From contig OX457026.1 of assembly GCA_949752745.1 (NCBI GenBank), positions 76,488,275 through 76,552,274 of the forward strand: a stretch of 64,000 nt of DNA. The letters run 5' to 3'. Both the position numbers and the translations under genes were made by a program. This stretch comes from Protula sp. h YS-2021. Its lineage: Eukaryota; Annelida; Polychaeta; Sabellida; Serpulidae. The notes beneath the pieces were generated by a model. That model saw only the letters and a program-made list of their open reading frames with translations. It was not told the DNA's origin and searched no databases. Shown here in pieces: positions 23,901 to 35,337 of the stretch (within the stretch, counting starts at the first letter, position 1; each line of letters starts with the position of its first letter).

Positions 23901-25211
23901 TTGTCAAGTGTTAAATACTTCCTTCAATGTGTTATTTCTTGAATAATATATTGAAAACAACACAGCTTGAATACGTCTTATAAGCCGATTAGTGTTTGGT
24001 TTCTGTTGACTTAAGGTTTTACTGACTGATCTAGCAAACGCCGTGTTATCCATTTACGCAGTGAGAGCTCGCACAAAGCTCGCTGAGCAACTGTGTGTGA
24101 TGTGGGTTAAATGCTACGGCATTTACTTGCAAAAATACACTCTTTTCACATGGCGTTTTAACAAAGAAAACAAAATCAAAGACGAAAATAAAAAGTGACA
24201 TGCACATGTTCAGATCAAACTCTTCATAACTCCCAAGTTTCATGGTCGTAGGGCCCATAGTGTCAGAGAAGAAGAAGACACAAAAAATCGGAAAAAGTGT
24301 CAAGAAGAAAAAAAAAAAAGGACGAATTTTGCTCGCACAAATTCATATAACCCTTGCAAGCCAAAGGCTTGTCAAGTGTTAAATAGCACGGCGTATGCCT
24401 AATCAGTCAATAAAACCTAAAGCCAACAAAAACCAAACACTACTCGGCTTATAAGACATATTCAAGCTGTGTTGTTTGCAATATATTATGCAAGAAATAA
24501 CCCATTGAAGGAAGTATTTTTGCATTTTAATTCTTGTCAACTGTTTAACATTTCGCTAGCGAAATGAGGTTCTAGTTTTGAAATAATACTCATTTTTAAC
24601 CAAAGGCGCAGTGAAATTCCAGAATAACCCTTTGTTGTAGGAAGCGTAGGGTACTGCTTTTTTTAACGAAATTGGCACTCAGCGCAGACCGGGTCTGGCT
24701 TCAAAAATAACCCTGCTTTTTTTTCTTTTTGGACATGCATGTTAACACATTTCATGATAAGTGGCCCCCTGAAAGTCACGCCATTGGTTTTATCAAAAAA
24801 TTTAAAATGTAGCAGCATAAAGTGCGTGCATTTCAAACTCAAAGATTGTGTGCCGTACTGGGCGATAGGGTGTGCTAAGAAGTAGTGTTTTAATTTACTC
24901 TATTCCTAGATCCTGGTATTTGTCATGCCCGAAGGCGTAATATCAAAGTGAAGTGTGATTTGTGAAAAGAAACTTCCACTTTCTGAATAATAGAAAAAGG
25001 GGAGAATTAAGAAAATTGTTGGGAGATATCCCTATTCAAAAAGTTAAACGCTAACCGTTTGCAACATAAATTACAGAATAAACTTGAATTTTTTTCTGCT
25101 TTTAGAGCAGAACAAGAGCTGGAAGTAAGAAGACAGAGTAGATTGGAGGACTCAGAAGACTCGGAAAGTGAGCTGTCAGATAATCAAGACTCAGAAAGCG
25201 AAAAATCATGA
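20454..25211 (+). CDS. ANKRD66-like: ankyrin-repeat protein, ANKRD66-like (4 exons, complete)
   Basis: Exons 20454-20582, 21774-21936, 22221-22449 and 25106-25211 join in phase (0, 1, 2) with GT-AG introns, giving 208 residues. Residues 1-49 are a charged N-terminal segment. From residue 50 come ankyrin repeats: AASMGDYDLLEDHISSG, then KTALHWACGRGFVECVRLLL (helices of repeat 2), GWTPAHCAAEAGKLNVLRAL (repeat 3) and a partial fourth, YGDTPRKLAETYGHWDC. The tail (175-208) is rich in E, D and S and ends at TGA 25209-25211. Order, spacing and the WTPAH, DTP and AETYG motifs match vertebrate ANKRD66, a small ankyrin protein of unknown biochemical role. The start could instead be the ATG at 21792 (exon 2), because the six codons before it are open. 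Intron 3 is full of MITEs. Confidence 0.82.
20836..20910. repeat. ATC microsatellite in ankyrin intron 1
   Basis: (ATC)n of about 72 bp, followed to 21035 by CTT-, GTT- and ATT-type triplet tracts. Confidence 0.95.
21330..21485. repeat. eroded CAACGTC/GACGTTG repeat in ankyrin intron 1
   Basis: GCAACGTCGGATAATGGG, ATCCAACGTTTTGAG, GTCTATCCAACATTATGCAA and CAACGTCGATGTT form an imperfect inverted pattern, similar to the boundaries of the 14036-17753 element. Confidence 0.45.
21774..21936 (+). CDS. ANKRD66-like: ankyrin gene exon 2
   Basis: Acceptor TTAACAG, then ERQREKMASLEVHEAASMGD, ending in ALHWACGR plus one base, donor GTATTT. Carries ankyrin repeat 1 and the first helix of repeat 2. Confidence 0.85.
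22221..22449 (+). CDS. ANKRD66-like: ankyrin gene exon 3
   Basis: Acceptor TAAATTGCAG, donor GTAAGT. Encodes GFVECVRLLLQNGAKGNAR through the YGDTPRKLAETYG motif to VKFLK. Holds most of repeats 2-4. Confidence 0.9.
23005..23330 (-). repeat. fold-back MITE, copy D (truncated, reverse)
   Basis: Begins TTAACACTCGACAAGCC and runs in reverse orientation to AGCTCTCACTGCCTAAATAG, so only the right ~325 bp of the element are kept. It lies in ankyrin intron 3. Confidence 0.8.
23331..23388 (+). repeat. 58 bp MITE left-end fragment
   Basis: ACTAGAACTTCACTTCGCTAG through AAAACGCAAA is repeated immediately again from 23389. It is a tandem duplication of the element tip or a solo fragment. Confidence 0.8.
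23389..23914 (+). repeat. fold-back MITE, copy F (full short form)
   Basis: Full short form from ACTAGAACCTCACTTCGC to CTTGTCAAGTGTTAA, directly abutting the next copy. Confidence 0.85.
23915..24577 (+). repeat. fold-back MITE, copy G with ~195 bp inverted right arm
   Basis: 23915-24382 is the body without its first ~80 bp. 24383-24577 is the reverse complement of the left arm (AGCACGGCGTATGCCTAATC through the palindromic tip TTTCGCTAGCGAAATG to TCTAGTT). This copy best shows the long inverted right arm. Confidence 0.8.
25106..25211 (+). CDS. ANKRD66-like: ankyrin gene exon 4, acidic C-terminus
   Basis: Acceptor TTCTGCTTTTAG. The first base completes an isoleucine codon, followed by AEQELEVRRQSRLED and a Ser/Glu/Asp-rich end, stop TGA. 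The S-E/D-S-E pattern looks like a cluster of casein-kinase-2-type sites. Confidence 0.75.
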
Positions 25212-25309
25212 CCAACGTCACTGTTTTAGCTTTCTAATTGCTAGGAGTGCCCTTTTTTCTTTCTCTGAAGCATAAGTCTAAACGTACCAGAGAAAAAATC
25301 CGAAGACTG

Positions 25310-25570
25310 GCACACTTATTCGATGTTCGAATGAAATTTGGCACACATATAGTCGACTGTGTGAACTGGTGCAAATAATTGTTTTATTGACCTATGACGT
25401 CATCAACATCTTGTGACGTCATGGATATTTCAAAGTTGAATATCTCAACAATGGCTGTACCTAGAGATTTCGAGCAATATACGTTATGAGGCTACTTTTG
25501 ACATAGGACTTCATGCTAACATTATTTTTCAACGCATGACGTCACAATAACGTCATTTTCCGTTTCTTTT
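25310..25570. repeat. CRE-containing dispersed repeat, copy 1
   Basis: Just downstream of the ankyrin gene. The palindrome TGACGTCA occurs at 25395-25402, 25414-25421 and 25537-25544. The block GGCACACATA, CATCAACATCTTGTGACGTC, AATATCTCAACAATGGCTG is diverged from 29235-29460, so it is a repeat family rather than a unique regulatory region. Confidence 0.6.
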
Positions 25571-26149
25571 TCCTGGTCGATTTTAAAGCGGGAATTTGAT
25601 GCACAATGTGCAGACAGTTTAGCTGTATACGAATTGACGGTTAAAAGTAATATTTAACCACCGACTACCCTGTAAAACGTCCAACCCTTATACCCCAAAC
25701 ACGTACACAAAATGCCCGTCCTGAATACTTAGTGTTGACGGTCATCCTTAGCAGAGCATTACTGTCTGTGAGCGTATGCATAAGTATAGGACATACTCGC
25801 TTGTGATTGGACGATACTGGAAGACTAACTGCCAGCTACTGCATCTGCGATGCTGCTTTTTACTGAGGTCGCTGAACTGTACTTACGTGGCTTTTTACAA
25901 GCAGCTGACAATGTGCTTTTCTTACAAAGAGAACAAGTTGTTGATTTTGTTTTCAGTTTTTAAGGTTTTGTTGCTGTTAGTTGCTGTTTTGTTGTTGTTA
26001 GTCCTTTGAAAAGGAGTGCTTCAAATAGTTTTATAGAGGATAAGAATAACTGCTCTCCCAAAGTAAGTATGCTTTATGTGTTTGGTGAGACCAACCAGAA
26101 AAAAAATCGCACCAGACCCAGGACCTCCACCTCCTTTAAGATGTTAGGT

Positions 26150-26810
26150 TAAATACAAAATTTCGGTGACCTTGACCTCAAGTTCACTTTCGTGTCAAAA
26201 GCCTGAAGTTGTACTTTATCTCAAGAAGTTTAAGAGATAGGGCAATTTTGATCTCATTTTCGACCTCCATCCCCTCAGACGTTAAGTAAGGTATAACTTC
26301 TGGTGACATTGACCTTAAAGTCACTTTCGAGTCAAAAACTGGAAGTTGCCCTTTATCTCAAAAACGGTAAGAGAAGAGCCATTTCGACCTCATTTCGACT
26401 TCCATCCTCTCCTCAACGGTACATAAGATATACCTTTCGGTGACCTTGATCTCAAGGTAACTTTCGAGGCAACACCGGAGGTTGCGGTGTATCTCGAAAA
26501 CGGTAAGAGATAAAGCAGTTTTGACCTCATTTTCGATCTCCACACCCTCTTCGACGTTCGTAAGGTATAACTTTTTGTGACCTTGATCTCAAGGTCACGT
26601 TGGAATCAAAAACCGGAAGTTGCACTTAATCTCGAAAATGGTAAGAGATAGAGCAATTCTGAGATCATTTTCGACCTCCGACCCCTCTACGACGTTACGT
26701 AAGGTATAACTTCCGATGACCTTGTCCTCAAAGTCACTTTCGAGCCCAAAACCGGAAGTTGAACTTTATCTCGAAAACGGTAAGAGATAGAGTAATTTTG
26801 AGCTCACGAT
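26150..26810. repeat. ~138 bp tandem array with TGACCTTGA/TCAAGGTCA palindromes
   Basis: About 4.7 copies; GGTATAACTT recurs near 26290, 26567 and 26705 with a variant near 26420. Each unit has TGACCTTGA facing TCAAGGTCA (best at 26578-26597), then CCGGAAGTTG, TTATCTCGAAAACGGTAAGAG and TTTCGACCTCC. No open frame spans the units. Confidence 0.85.
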
Positions 26811-29210
26811 CTTGACTGCTCATTTATTTGGTAACAAGTAGTGTAAAACGAGAGTTGAGAATGGCATCTTCCATCTTCCCTTGATTTGCTATTAAAGAAT
26901 ATTGAAAAAGAAAGTTATAAAACAAGTGATAGATTTTCTCATTGACAATAACATCTGTGGACCCGAAATCATGTGACGTGATAAATAGTAAAATAACATA
27001 GCGTGAATATGCTTGAAGCGATAGTTTCAATCAATCGGTAAATCGCACAATGTAGATAACACCTCTGATATTAACCATCAAGTAAACCTTTGAGACTGCT
27101 ACAGAGTGTTTTTCAAGCGTTTATTTCGTCACTCGGTGGAGAATTAAGTCTAGTTTTTCTTTCTTTAACTTCGTAATAAGTCGTGATGAGTGTCATCATT
27201 TATCATTTAGTAGATATTTACTTATTTTGAATCAACAAGTATTATTGGCCAGAAAGAAAACGATGGCCTTTAGGTGGGCGTTTATGTGGCTGGTCTATAA
27301 TATCTTCACATTGACTCTAAATAAGTCAATGTGTATTGTGTTACATAACTTTATATGCGCTTTTATTACAAATATTTGCAATATCTATAGATTTTTAAGT
27401 TCCGGTCAACACTGAAAAAATCATTGACTTTGGAATCAACCAATAACATTACAGCATTTATTCGAGTCATGTAACAATTATTATAAACATTATATGTAGG
27501 TACTATTACCTGTTTTATGTGTTGTGTGTTGTAAATCAAACAATTTGGATGGGCATGGAACTGCCTCAGAGCAGAACAGTGATTTGGAACTCTTATTGCG
27601 ACGAGAATTAAGTCAATTATGAAAGGACGATCAACACCCCACTGAAGTAATATGTTGAATTGTCCTAGCCAAGAACCAGAAGACTCTATCATATCCTGGT
27701 ATTGTTCAACGTATAATAAAGTTTAACATTTCCTCTTCTTGTGGTGTTACTAGCCACGCTTTGTATATCGGTTTTGCCAGTTCGAAATATACAGATGTTT
27801 TGTTCATTCTGTGAATGACGTTTATCCTAAATATATGAATCTTATTGGAAGTTTTAGGAAGGTGGTTCAGCATGAGACTTTCCACCAGCTGAACGCGTTT
27901 TGTTTTTGTTTCAGTAATATCATACAGATATTAGTCTTACAGTATATGCAAAACTATTGGCTTGTTAGGGATACCTATTCACTGAGGCGTAGCCGAGTCA
28001 TATGCCAGACCAGTATTTCTTTTTTCACAGATATTTTATAAAAAATTTGCTTCATGCTGTAATATGTTTATTTTGATCAATTTGAGTTCATATCTGGTTA
28101 GAGTAGGGGGAATGGGCAGGCTAAAGTCTCTACTGTATATGATTTATATATTAAAACTTGGCTGTTGTTTATTTTTGTTGTGTGTTTTGTAATGCCGGTT
28201 TCCAGTATCAACGATATTATAATGACCGTAAGCATAAAAAACACACTGCTATGCAATAATATCATTCTTGTAATTCTATTATCTTATAAAACATCGTGTT
28301 CTTTTCTCTATAAAACTTAAGTAAGACGTTGAAATAATGCTTGCAGAAAAAAGAAGCTATACCGCATGCTACAGCCGTTGTTCGAGCAAAAATAAAAAAA
28401 ACGTCAATTTCCGTCCGTTGATGTTCACTGGTATGCAGGTCTGAAATAGAATAAAGCCTATGAATATCAATATTTAAGTAATAACATTTAGTATATTTGT
28501 CTTTTTTCTGAACTTACTACAGGAAGTTTTTTCAATGTCATTAATAAAATTGCAATTTACAGAAAATACTAACTTCCATTCTAGTCATTGCTAACTGACA
28601 AGAACACAGTTTTCAGTAAATTACACTTGCTACTTGCTGAGAAATCTCATTACGCTAAAAATAATAACATTAAACTTGACCCGGTGGAACATCTCTTAAA
28701 CTAATGGAGTCTAATGGTGTCTTAAGAAGCTTTATTTTCGGAAATATATGAAATAAATCACACGAAACTGGACACAAGCTTTGATATACAGATGTAAGAA
28801 GACCGTACCAACAACCATTGATTGTAGCCACAAATTAAGAAAGAGGCCGACAAACCTGCAGCAAATTAACGTTTGACTGGTAGAAAGCTCCTTTTTGCAA
28901 GCTTACAACGAATGAAATGTAACGATTTTTAGCAAAGACTATTGAATTTAACAATTTCTTTCGGGAAAATGTGAGTGAAGATTAAATTCGTAACGAGTGA
29001 GCGCCCTCACTGCTAAATATGCTTCCAGGACATCATAGCAAACATGTTTAAAATCAATACCACTTGGGGCAAAAGGTTTTGCTTTTTTTAAAGCTATTAT
29101 ATCCAAGCCAAGTCCACTTCAACATTTTTTGCCCAACCAGCCATTGTGAAAGTTTCTCTTTTTTCTTTTGCTTTTTTCCCTTTTGTTGGTTTCTTTGCAT
29201 TCATCCAAAA
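26811..29210. other. intergenic stretch, no recognised gene
   Basis: AT-rich sequence. Short frames at 27227-27415 and 27366-27692 lack any recognisable family or splice support. Confidence 0.5.
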
Positions 29211-29465
29211 CAGTGCGGGCTAGGAACTTGAAATCTGGCACACACATACTGTTCTGTAATATCTGGATGTATTTGAAACATTGACGTCCTCATCAACGTC
29301 TTGTGATTTCATGAAACTTTAAAGTAAAATATCTCGGAAACGGCTGCAGCTCTAGCTTTAAAGCAAAATGTATCACGAGACTACGTATTTGAAAGGAACT
29401 TATTGATGACCTAATTCTCACACCTATATTGTTACAATGACATCATTTGTTTTCATTTGTTGGTG
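29210..29465. repeat. CRE-family dispersed repeat, copy 2
   Basis: Diverged copy of 25310-25570: GGCACACACATACTG, CATCAACGTCTTGTGATTTC, AATATCTCGGAAACGGCTGC and a final ACATCATTTG. The CRE palindromes are all mutated here. Confidence 0.55.
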
Positions 29466-30016
29466 GATTTATGCATGAGTTCAGATCAGTCTGTAAGAAT
29501 TCTTTTTAGAAAAAACCCAAGAGATGAAATGGAAATTTAAATTTTCTAGTCCCCTCTAATGCGCCTCTCATCCGCTTAGCACATGGCACCACAAAGTGCT
29601 AGCATAAAAACACTAAAGCAATAGGGGTACATTGGCCTCCGTACTCTACAAAACCTGTGCTTAACGCCATACCACAGTGCTTAATACTATAGCACCAAAT
29701 GTACTGATATCAAAGTAATGCTTGGCGGTTAAAAATATCTGAGAATATCCCTGTAACAGGTCTTGAATGAGAATGTAAAAAAGCTATGTTTACTTTCCTC
29801 CGTCTTCCTTTGAGATTTGTAAACTTTAATTAAATACTAATTCTACTATATTCTGCAATACATTGTAATAAAAGTTTGTGGAAATATGGTGCACTGGAGA
29901 TGAATTTTGCATAAAGATAATTAAGGTTCTGAAATTTTATTCATACAATTGAGATCCTGTCATTACATTTTTAAATAGTTCCATTTTTTTTTAATATTGG
30001 AAAAATCTGCAGCTCA

Positions 30017-32470
30017 TTAGTGGCAACTGCTAACCTCATTTTGATTTTTTTTCTGGCCTACATTGTCCCCAGCATTTTTGAAACAAACATAAGTATCTAT
30101 AATTGATGAAAAATAAATACATCCTTGCCAATAAAAATGTCTTCGTGTTTCTGAATCGACGACTGGCTGGAACCAGCTTTTGTTGATTTTTTCGAGTATT
30201 TTGGGGTACAACCAGAATTCCGACAGTCCTAACAAATCCAAGATTTCTCTTACATATCGGATCCAAGCATGTACACAATTATAAACCCGGTCTTCTGACA
30301 CTTTACGCAGAAGTCTATAAATAACCACATGAAGTTTATGGGTATTTTTACACGTTGCTAGCTTATACCAATAGTTCAAGACTCTTATTTTTATACGTTC
30401 GGAAGGCGGTAGTTTACCTAATTCGCCCAATACCATTACAGTGTTTGTTGTTTTTTTTTTTAAGATCTAGCACATATTTGTAATACCTGAGCTGTACTCG
30501 GTTAACAATTTCACATCCGTACTGGTCCCACACTTCAGATCCATACAACAATACCGGTTCAATTATTTTGTCAAATAAGTCTATCTGTTGGTCAATGGAG
30601 AGGCTTATTTCACGATTTTTAATCAGACCAAAGATGGACTTATTACCCTAGTATGCGACATATATTTGCTCTTTTTATAGGAGCCGTTACAACTGAATTT
30701 CACAGCTAAGTACACAAAATCATTGGCAATCTTTAGGGCTACATTGTTGTATAAAAATACCGGTTTCTTTCTTATTTTTCCCCTAGAAAAAATAACAACT
30801 TTCGTTTTACCAGCATTAACTGTTTAATTCCATATTTCACAATACCGATACATGCTATTTAGTGCTTTTTGAAGGTCGGCTTCAGTTTCCTCTGCATGCA
30901 GCAGTAAATATAACTTCAGATATACTTCCAAAACATCATCAGAAAGGTAATCCATGACGTTACTGCTAAGAAATGTCAGACCGTCAAAATCACTAGCTAA
31001 GTGATGTTGAAGATTGTTCAAAAACAATGCAAACAAAACTGGAGAAAGATTTTCACCCTGCCTAACGCCGACCTTACATGTGAAAATGTTGCTTAAGTGG
31101 ACGCTGCACTTTATACTGGACCAGGCTTGACTATAAATATTGTATATTACACTAAAGAATTTACCGCCGATACCGCTGCTTATTAACTTTTGCCACAAAT
31201 GTACTCTATCCACAGAGTCGAACGCTTTTTGGATTCTACGAAAGCGAATATAGTTTTTCCCTCGTGATGTATACAGTTTAATTAGGGCGTTCAGAACGAA
31301 TATATGATCAACCGTTTGCATAACCGACTCTAAAACCCGCTTGCACCACCCCCATTGCATTACTATCCTCCACATATTTTTCAAGCCTCTCATTCAGCAG
31401 AGAGGTGAATAATTTCATAAACAACTTGTTTTTATAGAAAGGTAGTATGTACCCTAAATACCATGCCTCCGGTACTCTCCCAACTCTTAATACTAGGTTG
31501 AATAGTTTTGCAAAGATTCCGCTCATTTTAGGCATACTGGGCTTTATAAATTCGTTGAGAACCCGGTCACAGCCCGGGAATTTACCATTTTTCAGTTTTT
31601 TTAACACACTTGAATAGTTCATCCTCAGAAAAATCGCCGTGCAAAATATCGTTTTCTATAAAGTTAATACTATCGAGACTGAAATTATTCTGGTAACTGA
31701 CAGAGTTGGAGTTACCAAGCAATTTAAAGTGTTCCAGAAAGTCTTCTGCACTGACACTACTACCACATTTAGCTTCAGATTACAAAAGTCTTCCATTACG
31801 AAGTTAGTTATTCTTGAAAATAAAACTGGTGACATTATAGCGTAGTCCACCACATCACACTTGCTTACACGTGAGTTTGCCTGTGCCCAATTCTCACTGC
31901 CACATCTCCCATTTAAAATCAAAACTTATAGACTTTTACACATTTCTAGAAGCTTCAAGTCGTTATTATTTGCAGCAGGGTCTTGAGCATAGCGATTTAG
32001 ATCGACACCATTACTAATCAACACGTGTAAATCCGAATCAGTACCAGCCGCAGAATCCACTGTCTCACTAGGTTCGAGGAAACCAGGTAACGTTGTTGCT
32101 CTAGCGTTAAAATCCGCCAGCAAACAAAGCTCATAACCGTCTCTGTTCCCTGCTACAACTAGTTCAAGTTCGTTGAAGCCCCCATCGTATGCATAAACCG
32201 ATCCTTCTGGCTCTATTTACACACATACTAGCATCACTTTAAAACCAAATACAGCCTCCGCTAACTGCACTAGCAATCCATTTCGCACTGCTATAGTACC
32301 ATAAGTGTAACGTTCGAACTTGGTTTTATAAGCCAACTCAATACCACCACTTTTGTATTTGAAATTAGTACGGTTATTGAAAGTGAAGGAAATACCATTA
32401 ATATTCATTGTATCGAAGTTATCCAACTTGACAAGCGAATTAGCTGATAGTCCTAAAGCCGAATGAAATT
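30017..32470 (-). mobile_element. non-LTR retrotransposon (LINE) remnant
   Basis: On the minus strand, from right to left, come endonuclease-like fragments (KSGGIEL near 32340; LADFNAR near 32105; NGRCG and CDVVDYAIMSP near 31850), then reverse transcriptase (30824-31622), then LFDKIIEPVLLYG with SEVW (about 30518-30581), then a C-terminal region (30017-30436) with GELGKLPPSERIKIRVLNYW. This is the order of a LINE ORF2. Frameshifts and stops interrupt it throughout. The N-terminal LADFNAR and the VDYAIMSP motif match APE-type endonucleases, which points to a CR1/L2/Jockey-like or related clade rather than R2. Confidence 0.8.
30824..31622 (-). pseudogene. LINE reverse-transcriptase domain, inactive
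   Basis: Two overlapping minus-strand frames cover the palm: LKKLKNGKFPGCDRVLNEF (block 1), KLFNLVLRVGRVPEAW, ILPFYKN, then KAFDSVDRVHLW (catalytic block A, 31201-31235) and VGVRQGENLSPVLFALFLN (block B). At the expected YADD box the frame reads LLLHAEETEADLQKALN. The two aspartates and about nine following residues are missing, as if by in-frame deletion. The first catalytic aspartate is kept but the enzyme cannot work. Confidence 0.8.
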
Positions 32471-34205
32471 CGGTTATGAAAATGCAGAGGTGAAAAACTT
32501 ATTGCCTATATTTTATTGTTGTATCAGTCGTATTTGCGGCAAAAATTATTGTTTAAAGTTCTAAGCAAAAGAAAATAGATTATCATTCGAACAGTTTGCA
32601 GAAAAATAGTAAAATAGTTTCTTTCGGAGTTCATTTTGCATACGGCTTTCAAGATGGACGACTTTGTTTTGTTTGTGTTTTGAACATTTTGAAAAGTAAC
32701 ATTTTAAAGATAGAATGTGAGTTTAAAATTCAAAGAAAAACAATAGTTACGCATGTTTTTAATTGTAAGCAATTGTTGCGTATTTTTTTATTGTCATGCT
32801 ACACGTGCAAGGTAGAAATTCAAATATCGCCCACCTCTTGATCACCTTCAAGTTTTAGCCGCACGCACATCGAGGAAGTGAAATACCAGTTAGATACTGT
32901 GAAGGCCTGTATGTGCTCATTAAGGACCCAGTAGTTGAATCTCTCACAAATGGGAGATCGATTGCAAATGTTTGGTTGTAGCTGTGTAGTATTACTCGTA
33001 CGAGTAGACGAGTAGGCTTTGTAGTGAATATTGACAACAAATGGAGAAACTCGAGATAGGAGATCGGGAATATGGTAGAATGTGAAATTTGGTGTATATA
33101 GTTCGAAACATACTGTACTCGTTCTATTTGTGAATATTCTGAGCAGCATACACTTGGGAAAGTGTATCTCATAATATTGTAACATAAAATTGAACATACA
33201 TGTTCAAGAGAAGTTAACAAACCCGGCCAGATTGATAGTTGTTCTGATGTTAAAATCGCCATCTTGGTTCTGCGACAGCTATTATATCGCTGTTGGTGAT
33301 TGGCTCACATGCAGTCTTGTGTATTATTTGCTTTAGAAGCACAATTTATACTTCTGTAATTCGAGTAATTCATGACTTAATTCCCTAGAACCATTAAAAG
33401 CCCGTAGTAGTCTGTCAATTATTGTTTCAGGTCAGGATTTGATATCAGTCGAATGGTAAAATTGAACTTTTTGGCGATAACCAATTTAGATATAACAAAC
33501 ACTGTGCTATGAAACATGTGTAATAATCAAGTATATATATTTATTATATGCCTAGAGGTCCGCGTACAAAGAAATGATAGAAAAAAAAGAGCATGCAGTT
33601 TTCATAGGCTAGATTCCATGGTGCCCCCTATAAGCATATTCATAATGCGGTCAGATGTAAACAGTAAACGAAAAAAAAAAACAAAAAAAAAACACTTGTT
33701 TTCAGAGTTGAAAGTGAAGAGAAAGTGGGTCACAATCAACTGCAACCGTCCTCAGAATCGATAACTGAGTCATTACTGTGACCATATTTACAGCACAGCC
33801 TGAAAACGAAACGTCATCTAATACAAATGTCATATAATTAGGCCACTTGTGTATTTGTTGCGTTGTTATTTCGCGATTTGAGTTGACATGAGGTTATTCC
33901 TTAAACCACATGAGTTTAAGGCACATAAATTAAAGTGTATTATCACTGATGACAGAAAGGAAGGGATTTTTGAAGGTAAATATTATTTTAAAGGGTATAA
34001 ATTGTTGGTAATTTTACACACGTCCTTCGGGTGATTGGTGTGCATTGATTTGAAATTAATAAAGATATAACTAATAAAATGCCGCGGCTACGGGGGGGGG
34101 GATGGGTATGACGTCAGAAATAATCATCAAACGTAGCAAATAAATGCTTAATATTTATTTTCTTAAGTGCAAAAACCGAGTCAAATATCAATGCTCGCTG
34201 ACCGC
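32471..34205. other. intergenic stretch, no recognised gene
   Basis: Overlapping minus-strand frames of 125 and 135 codons at 32820-33262 are the longest here, but they have no family resemblance and no codon bias that I can see. The plus strand at 33258 has ATCGCCATCTTGG, a YY1-like site near GTGATTGGCTC, which may be a coincidence. Confidence 0.45.
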
Positions 34206-35337
34206 GGTACTGGGTTCCTGGACGTTCCGTACCTTTTCCTTTCCGTACCCTGCCTTTCCGCACCTTTTTTATTGGACGTTCCGCACCCTGCCAAAAGACG
34301 TTCCGAACCCTATTTGGCCAAACCGCACCCTTTCTTATTTTCAGCCTTTTCTTCAAGTTGTGTTTTTTTATATTTCATTTTCAACCTTGTTTTTCGGGAC
34401 AAAGGGATTTGCAGCATGATCAGTTGTAAATTATCCGATAAATTTTCAAATTGAGAAGTGAAGAAACCCTCAAAGTTTGCATTTTGATGACCAATATTGA
34501 GGCGAACGTGTGATCAGCTCATTTTTCAGCATTGATTGCAATTTTAATTTACTGAAGGACTGATATTACGAGTTGAGTAAGTCGGTCCTGAGTGAATGCT
34601 GCCAGCAGTACAATGAACTGAATAAACTTAAGAATGTGCTATTTACTCTGATGACGGAGACGATTAACAGACATCATGGCGGACCTTTCATTTAAGCTAA
34701 ATATCAATGCTTTACGACCAATAGAGATATGGCGTGTATAAAAAAGCGATGACGGAGGGACGGACGGACACCCCAAACCTATAGGCCCCAATCCGAAGGG
34801 TTGGGGTCTAATAACTTAGCGTCCAAAGACAGGGCTTACTCCCCGAAAACGGATTTACTCGCCAGAGACAGTCATTACATGTACTAAAACATGCTATACA
34901 CTAGAGGCGATATGCCGAGGTGCAGTGATCGGAATATGAAATCCTTCATTATATTTCATTCAATTCGGGAGAAACTGAAGTGATCACACGTTCGTCTCAA
35001 TAGTGTTGATTGCAATCAGCTCGTTAAGTCATCGAAACGCAAACTTTGCTCTTTTCTTCAGGACTCAGTTTGAAAATTTATCAGATAATTTACCATTGAT
35101 CGTGGGGCAAAATCTTTTTTTTTTTTTACCGACAAATAATAATGAAAATAAACAAACAATATTTAAGTCGAAGAAAACGCTGAAAATAAGAAAGGGTGTG
35201 GTTCGGCCAAATAGGGTTCGGAACGTCTTTTGGCAGGGTGCGGAACGTCCAAAAAAAGGGTACGGAACGGTTCAAAAAGGGTGCGGAAAGGCAGGGTACG
35301 GAAAGGAAAAGGTACGGAACGTCCAGTCCCCAGTACT
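34206..35337. mobile_element. fold-back element with ~300 bp inverted arms
   Basis: The left arm (34206-34510) starts GTACTGGGTTCCTGGACG and carries GACGTTCCG, GTACCCTGCC and CGCACCC units. The right arm (about 34985-35337) is its reverse complement and ends CGTCCAGTCCCCAGTAC. Similarity continues inward past the repetitive tip through CAAATCCCTT, ATCTGATAAATTTTC-type and CGAACGTGTGATCA blocks. The ~470 bp centre has no protein-coding signal; it contains GGACGGACGGACACCCC and CCAATCCGAAGGGTTGGGG. This is a non-autonomous DNA element. Confidence 0.8.

Noticed and set aside
32820..33262. Overlapping minus-strand frames of 125 and 135 codons
   Set aside because: Two long frames overlap on the same strand in different phases, with no conserved motif, splice support or recognisable family; chance is the simpler reading.
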